Source: S15-B10 sp045569115 (GTDB taxonomy: Bacteria; Fidelibacterota; Marinisomatia; Marinisomatales; S15-B10). Taken from it: a DNA stretch of 43,915 nt. The stretch is from assembly GCA_045569115.1 (NCBI GenBank), contig JBJKZS010000001.1, positions 1 through 43,915 of the forward strand, in the 5' to 3' direction. The position numbers and the translations under genes are program-made. Each line of letters begins with the position of its first letter. Position 1 is the stretch's first letter. The notes below the pieces were generated by a model that searched no databases, had not been told where the DNA came from, and was given only the letters and a program-made list of their open reading frames with translations. Positions 41,846-43,915 of the stretch are shown here, piece by piece.

Positions 41846-42295
41846 ATGAAGCATCAGAAGCGTATCAAGAAACTTGGTCGTAATGCTAGCCATAGAAAGG
41901 CTACGCTAGCCAATCTTGCTTCAGCGCTAATTAAACATAAGCGAATTAAGACAACTCATGCTAAGGCAAAAGCAGCACAACAATTTGTAGAGCCACTTGT
42001 TACAAAAGCTCGTAGGGGAACCCTACATGACAGACGTAACATATTAAAAAAGATTCCTAGGCCTGGTATAGTAAAGATTCTTTTTAATGATATTGCACCA
42101 AAATTTATTGATCGTCCTGGTGGGTATACTCGCGTTACAAAACTTGGGTTTAGAGACAATGATAGTGCTTCTGTTTCTTTGCTAGAATTTGTTGATTTTG
42201 TTGCTTTAGATTCAAATTCTGCTAAGGGTAGTAAATCCTCGTCAAAAAAGACTAAGAATAAAGAACAATCTGAATCTTCAGCCAACCAGGAATAA
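41846..42295 (+). CDS. rplQ: 50S ribosomal protein L17 with Ser/Lys-rich C-terminal tail
   Basis: L17 lies near the tunnel exit. The 149-residue product has MKHQKRIKKLGRNASHRKA and LANLASALIKHKRIKTTHAK at the N-terminus and the GGYTRVTKLGFRDNDSA core. A low-complexity tail of about 28 residues rich in Ser and Lys (from SNSAKGSKSSSKKTK) follows. Tails are known on L17 in some lineages. It is the last gene of the ribosomal superoperon; a terminator follows within 25 bases. Confidence 0.95.
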   Translation: MKHQKRIKKLGRNASHRKATLANLASALIKHKRIKTTHAKAKAAQQFVEPLVTKARRGTLHDRRNILKKIPRPGIVKILFNDIAPKFIDRPGGYTRVTKLGFRDNDSASVSLLEFVDFVALDSNSAKGSKSSSKKTKNKEQSESSANQE

Positions 42296-42305
42296 TAAAT
42301 TTCTA

Positions 42306-43478
42306 ATGGTGAGATATAAGAAGGCAACTGCAATGGTTGCCTTCTTTATTTTTATTGCAACCTTTCTTTATCCTAAAGATTCATCATCTAAGCTAAATTT
42401 TAGAGCTCTTTGGGTCGTCAGGAGCTCTATGGTTAATCGAGAAGAAATTGATAAAGCACTTCAGTTTGCAAAAGATTACAAATTCAATCATGTTTTTGTC
42501 CAAGTTAGAGGGCGAGGGGATGCTTTATATAACAGTCAATTTGCTGTAAGATCTGAGTTAATTGAAGACTCAAAATTTGACCCTCTTGAATATGTTATAG
42601 AAAAAGGACATGCTTTAGATCTAAAAGTGCACGCTTGGATTAATGTTTTTCTTGCTTGGACTTCTAAAAGGTTACCAAATAATAACAGACATATAACAGT
42701 GTCCTTTCCTGAATGGCTAGATAAAAGTTCATTTAATAAGAGAACTCATAATGGTGGTCCTAATTTTTATGAAGATAATAATACACCAAAATATTTATCT
42801 CCATCGCATCCAGGTGTGCGCAACCATTTGATAAATATTTTAGAAGAAATTATTACAGTTTATGATTTGGATGGAATACATCTCGATTATATTCGATATG
42901 CTGATTCCGATTTTGGATACAATATGTCAGCGAGAATAATGTTTGAAGAACAATATGGGGTTGACCCTTTAAATCTTATAACAGAAAATGAAAGTGGTTA
43001 TTATAATTTAAATGAATTAGAAAGAAAAAAATTGCTATTAGAGTGGGGGAACTTTAGGCGAGAAGCTATTACTAATATTGTTAAATCATTCAATTCCACT
43101 ATCCTTAATCGTCGTCCGGATTGTCTTCTTTCGGCTGCAGTTAAACCGAATCCTAATGAGGCTAAGAATAGGTTTTTTCAAGAATGGGATATATGGCTAG
43201 CTGAAGGTCTTATAGATTATGCTGTTCCTATGAATTATGCAGCTAAGTCCCAAGATTTTATTTATCAAATAAATAGTATTCGAGAAAAAATCTCTCCCAA
43301 ATATTGGCCAGGTATAGTGATGGGTATTGCAGCTTATAACCAGGAAGTATTAGATACTCGCGATAAAATAAGAGTCAGTAGAGAAGAAGGAATAACTGGC
43401 ATTTCAATTTTTTCTTATGATTCTCATAAAGAGAATCCAGAGCTCTTTTTACCGATAGGAGAAGAGCTAGGAAAATAA
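42306..43478 (+). CDS. Secreted GHL10-type glycoside hydrolase-like protein (DUF187)
   Basis: The 390-residue product starts with an export signal (AMVAFFIFIATFLYP, about residues 9-23). A TIM-barrel follows with family segments LNFRALWVVRSSM, FVQVRGRGDALYNS, LDLKVHAWINVF and DLDGIHLDYIRYADSDFGY near 180-198, whose acidic residues are the probable active site. SAAVKPNPNEA and DYAVPMNYA are later strands. This is the GHL10 / COG1649 family, related to cell-wall glycan-cleaving enzymes; the substrate is unknown. Its first 17 codons contain an intrinsic terminator (42318-42356), and a second in-frame ATG (42333) lies in the hairpin loop. The stop codon falls within another terminator loop. Confidence 0.82.
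   Translation: MVRYKKATAMVAFFIFIATFLYPKDSSSKLNFRALWVVRSSMVNREEIDKALQFAKDYKFNHVFVQVRGRGDALYNSQFAVRSELIEDSKFDPLEYVIEKGHALDLKVHAWINVFLAWTSKRLPNNNRHITVSFPEWLDKSSFNKRTHNGGPNFYEDNNTPKYLSPSHPGVRNHLINILEEIITVYDLDGIHLDYIRYADSDFGYNMSARIMFEEQYGVDPLNLITENESGYYNLNELERKKLLLEWGNFRREAITNIVKSFNSTILNRRPDCLLSAAVKPNPNEAKNRFFQEWDIWLAEGLIDYAVPMNYAAKSQDFIYQINSIREKISPKYWPGIVMGIAAYNQEVLDTRDKIRVSREEGITGISIFSYDSHKENPELFLPIGEELGK
42318..42356 (+). terminator. Intrinsic terminator after rplQ, inside the next gene's signal-peptide codons
   Basis: AAGAAGGCAAC (42318-42328) pairs perfectly over 11 bp with GTTGCCTTCTT (42336-42346) around the 7-nt loop TGCAATG. The tail TATTTTTATT follows. It is placed where the alpha operon should end. 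It overlaps codons 5 to 17 of the downstream gene. Confidence 0.8.
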
Positions 43479-43491
43479 CTTAGCTTTTTTT
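43465..43491 (+). terminator. Intrinsic terminator at the end of the GHL10-like gene
   Basis: AGCTAGG (43465-43471) pairs with CTTAGCT (43479-43485) around the 7-nt loop AAAATAA, with one G-U pair, and is followed by a run of T to 43491. The gene's stop codon TAA (43476-43478) lies in the loop. Confidence 0.8.
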
Positions 43492-43678
43492 GTAAAAAAT
43501 AATTTAGCCATAATTTTTCTGATGTGTCTGTCTATAATTAATTGTCATAGTTTAATTTCCGTGCAAAATAAGCTTAGATTCTCAATCTAATAAGTAATTA
43601 ATCAATGAAAGTCATTTGAATTCAAGAGAGGCATTTGCTAAATTATAATTAATTAATCTAGAAAAACTGGAGAAATCA
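43492..43678 (+). promoter_or_regulatory. Intergenic region with two palindromes and a possible promoter
   Basis: No gene was seen in these 187 bases, which follow a terminator and so should hold the promoter of the last gene. They contain a 17-base inverted repeat (TTAGATT-CTC-AATCTAA, 43574-43590), a 10-bp palindrome TTGAATTCAA (43616-43625), and a TATAAT at 43644-43649. No -35 hexamer at the usual 16-18 spacing was recognised. GGAG at 43669-43672 is the ribosome site for the next gene, spacing six. Confidence 0.4.
43574..43590. repeat. 17-base inverted repeat
   Basis: TTAGATT and AATCTAA are perfect complements around CTC. With a three-base centre and AT-rich arms it resembles a dimeric repressor site more than a terminator, since no T-run follows. 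Confidence 0.45.
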
Positions 43679-43915
43679 TTGCAAAAATTGACACTTTTAA
43701 TTGGAATATCACTACTTTTCGTAAGTACGGTTTTTGCCAACCCAAAATATTTTCAGCAAATCAAAAAAGCTGCTAAAGCTTATCGCGTTGAGGCTTCTAT
43801 TGATAAAATGAAAATTGTACCAGACTCTAATGGCAATGAGACTTTTCATATTACTCTTTCTAGTAATCGTAATAATTTTGAAATGGTAATGCTTGTAGGG
43901 TATATAGCTGCTGGG
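43679..43915 (+). CDS. Exported protein of unknown function (5' part only)
   Basis: The reading frame opens at TTG 43679, six bases after a GGAG, and runs off the window end after 79 codons. The product begins with a typical signal peptide (QKLTLLIGISLLFVSTVFA) with probable cleavage after the VFA. The mature part starts NPKYFQQIKKAAKAYRVEAS and then turns beta-like (FHITLSSNRNNFEMVMLVGY). I do not recognise the family from this fragment. A periplasmic or secreted location is the only safe inference. Confidence 0.75.
   Translation, partial: MQKLTLLIGISLLFVSTVFANPKYFQQIKKAAKAYRVEASIDKMKIVPDSNGNETFHITLSSNRNNFEMVMLVGYIAAG

Noticed and set aside
1..43915. CRISPR array, insertion sequence, prophage, toxin-antitoxin or defence island
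   Set aside because: No spaced direct repeats, transposase, integrase or nuclease-type genes were seen; the only repeats are the tuf copies and the in-gene L5 array.

Overview
This window is one long, gene-dense, AT-rich stretch of a bacterial chromosome. Every real gene I can support lies on the + strand. It is organised as a housekeeping block followed by a nearly continuous transcription/translation superoperon. LPS-type heptose phosphatase (GmhB), a LolA-like protein after FtsK, D-Ala-D-Ala ligase and secreted proteins point to a diderm (Gram-negative) cell. The gene order, zinc-type S14/L33/L36, and RpoB/RpoC lengths and motifs fit the wider FCB/marine assemblage, for example a Marinimicrobia (SAR406)-like lineage. 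That placement is an inference and is not proven by the sequence alone.

Region 1 (1-10786): ruvC-ruvA (Holliday junction), a frameshifted PLP aminotransferase, gcvT, ftsK, a LolA-like gene, a flippase-like membrane protein, gmhB, ddl, a NusG/RfaH-type paralogue and cysS. They are packed with tiny gaps or ATGA overlaps. Region 2 (10787-13038): a 175-nt AT-rich spacer, then tRNA-Thr(TGT)-Tyr(GTA)-Gly(TCC)-Thr(GGT)-tuf, the same order as the E. coli thrU-tyrU-glyT-thrT-tufB unit, followed by rpmG and tRNA-Trp. Region 3 (13061-24793): secE-nusG-rplKAJL-rpoBC-rpsL-rpsG. Region 4 (24797-28102): fusA, broken by three indels, and a second tuf copy. Region 5 (28107-42295): the S10, spc and alpha operons fused end to end, with secY, map and rpmJ but without adk or infA. 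Region 6 (42306-43915): a secreted GHL10-type glycoside hydrolase-like protein and the 5' end of an unrecognised exported protein, with two intrinsic terminators.

Most of the window is ordinary core genome. The points that stand out are: (i) three frameshifts clustered in fusA, each at a slippery or homopolymer-like site; (ii) two apparently identical tuf copies whose identity runs past the gene on both sides and includes the TTG start codons of the two different downstream genes; (iii) ribosomal protein L5 with a Ser/Lys-rich N-terminal extension of about 70 residues built from an 18-nt tandem repeat; (iv) an 11-bp perfect intrinsic terminator lying inside the signal-peptide codons of the gene after rplQ; and (v) a NusG paralogue whose only good Shine-Dalgarno points to an ATT start. 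I found no CRISPR array, transposon, phage or defence system.
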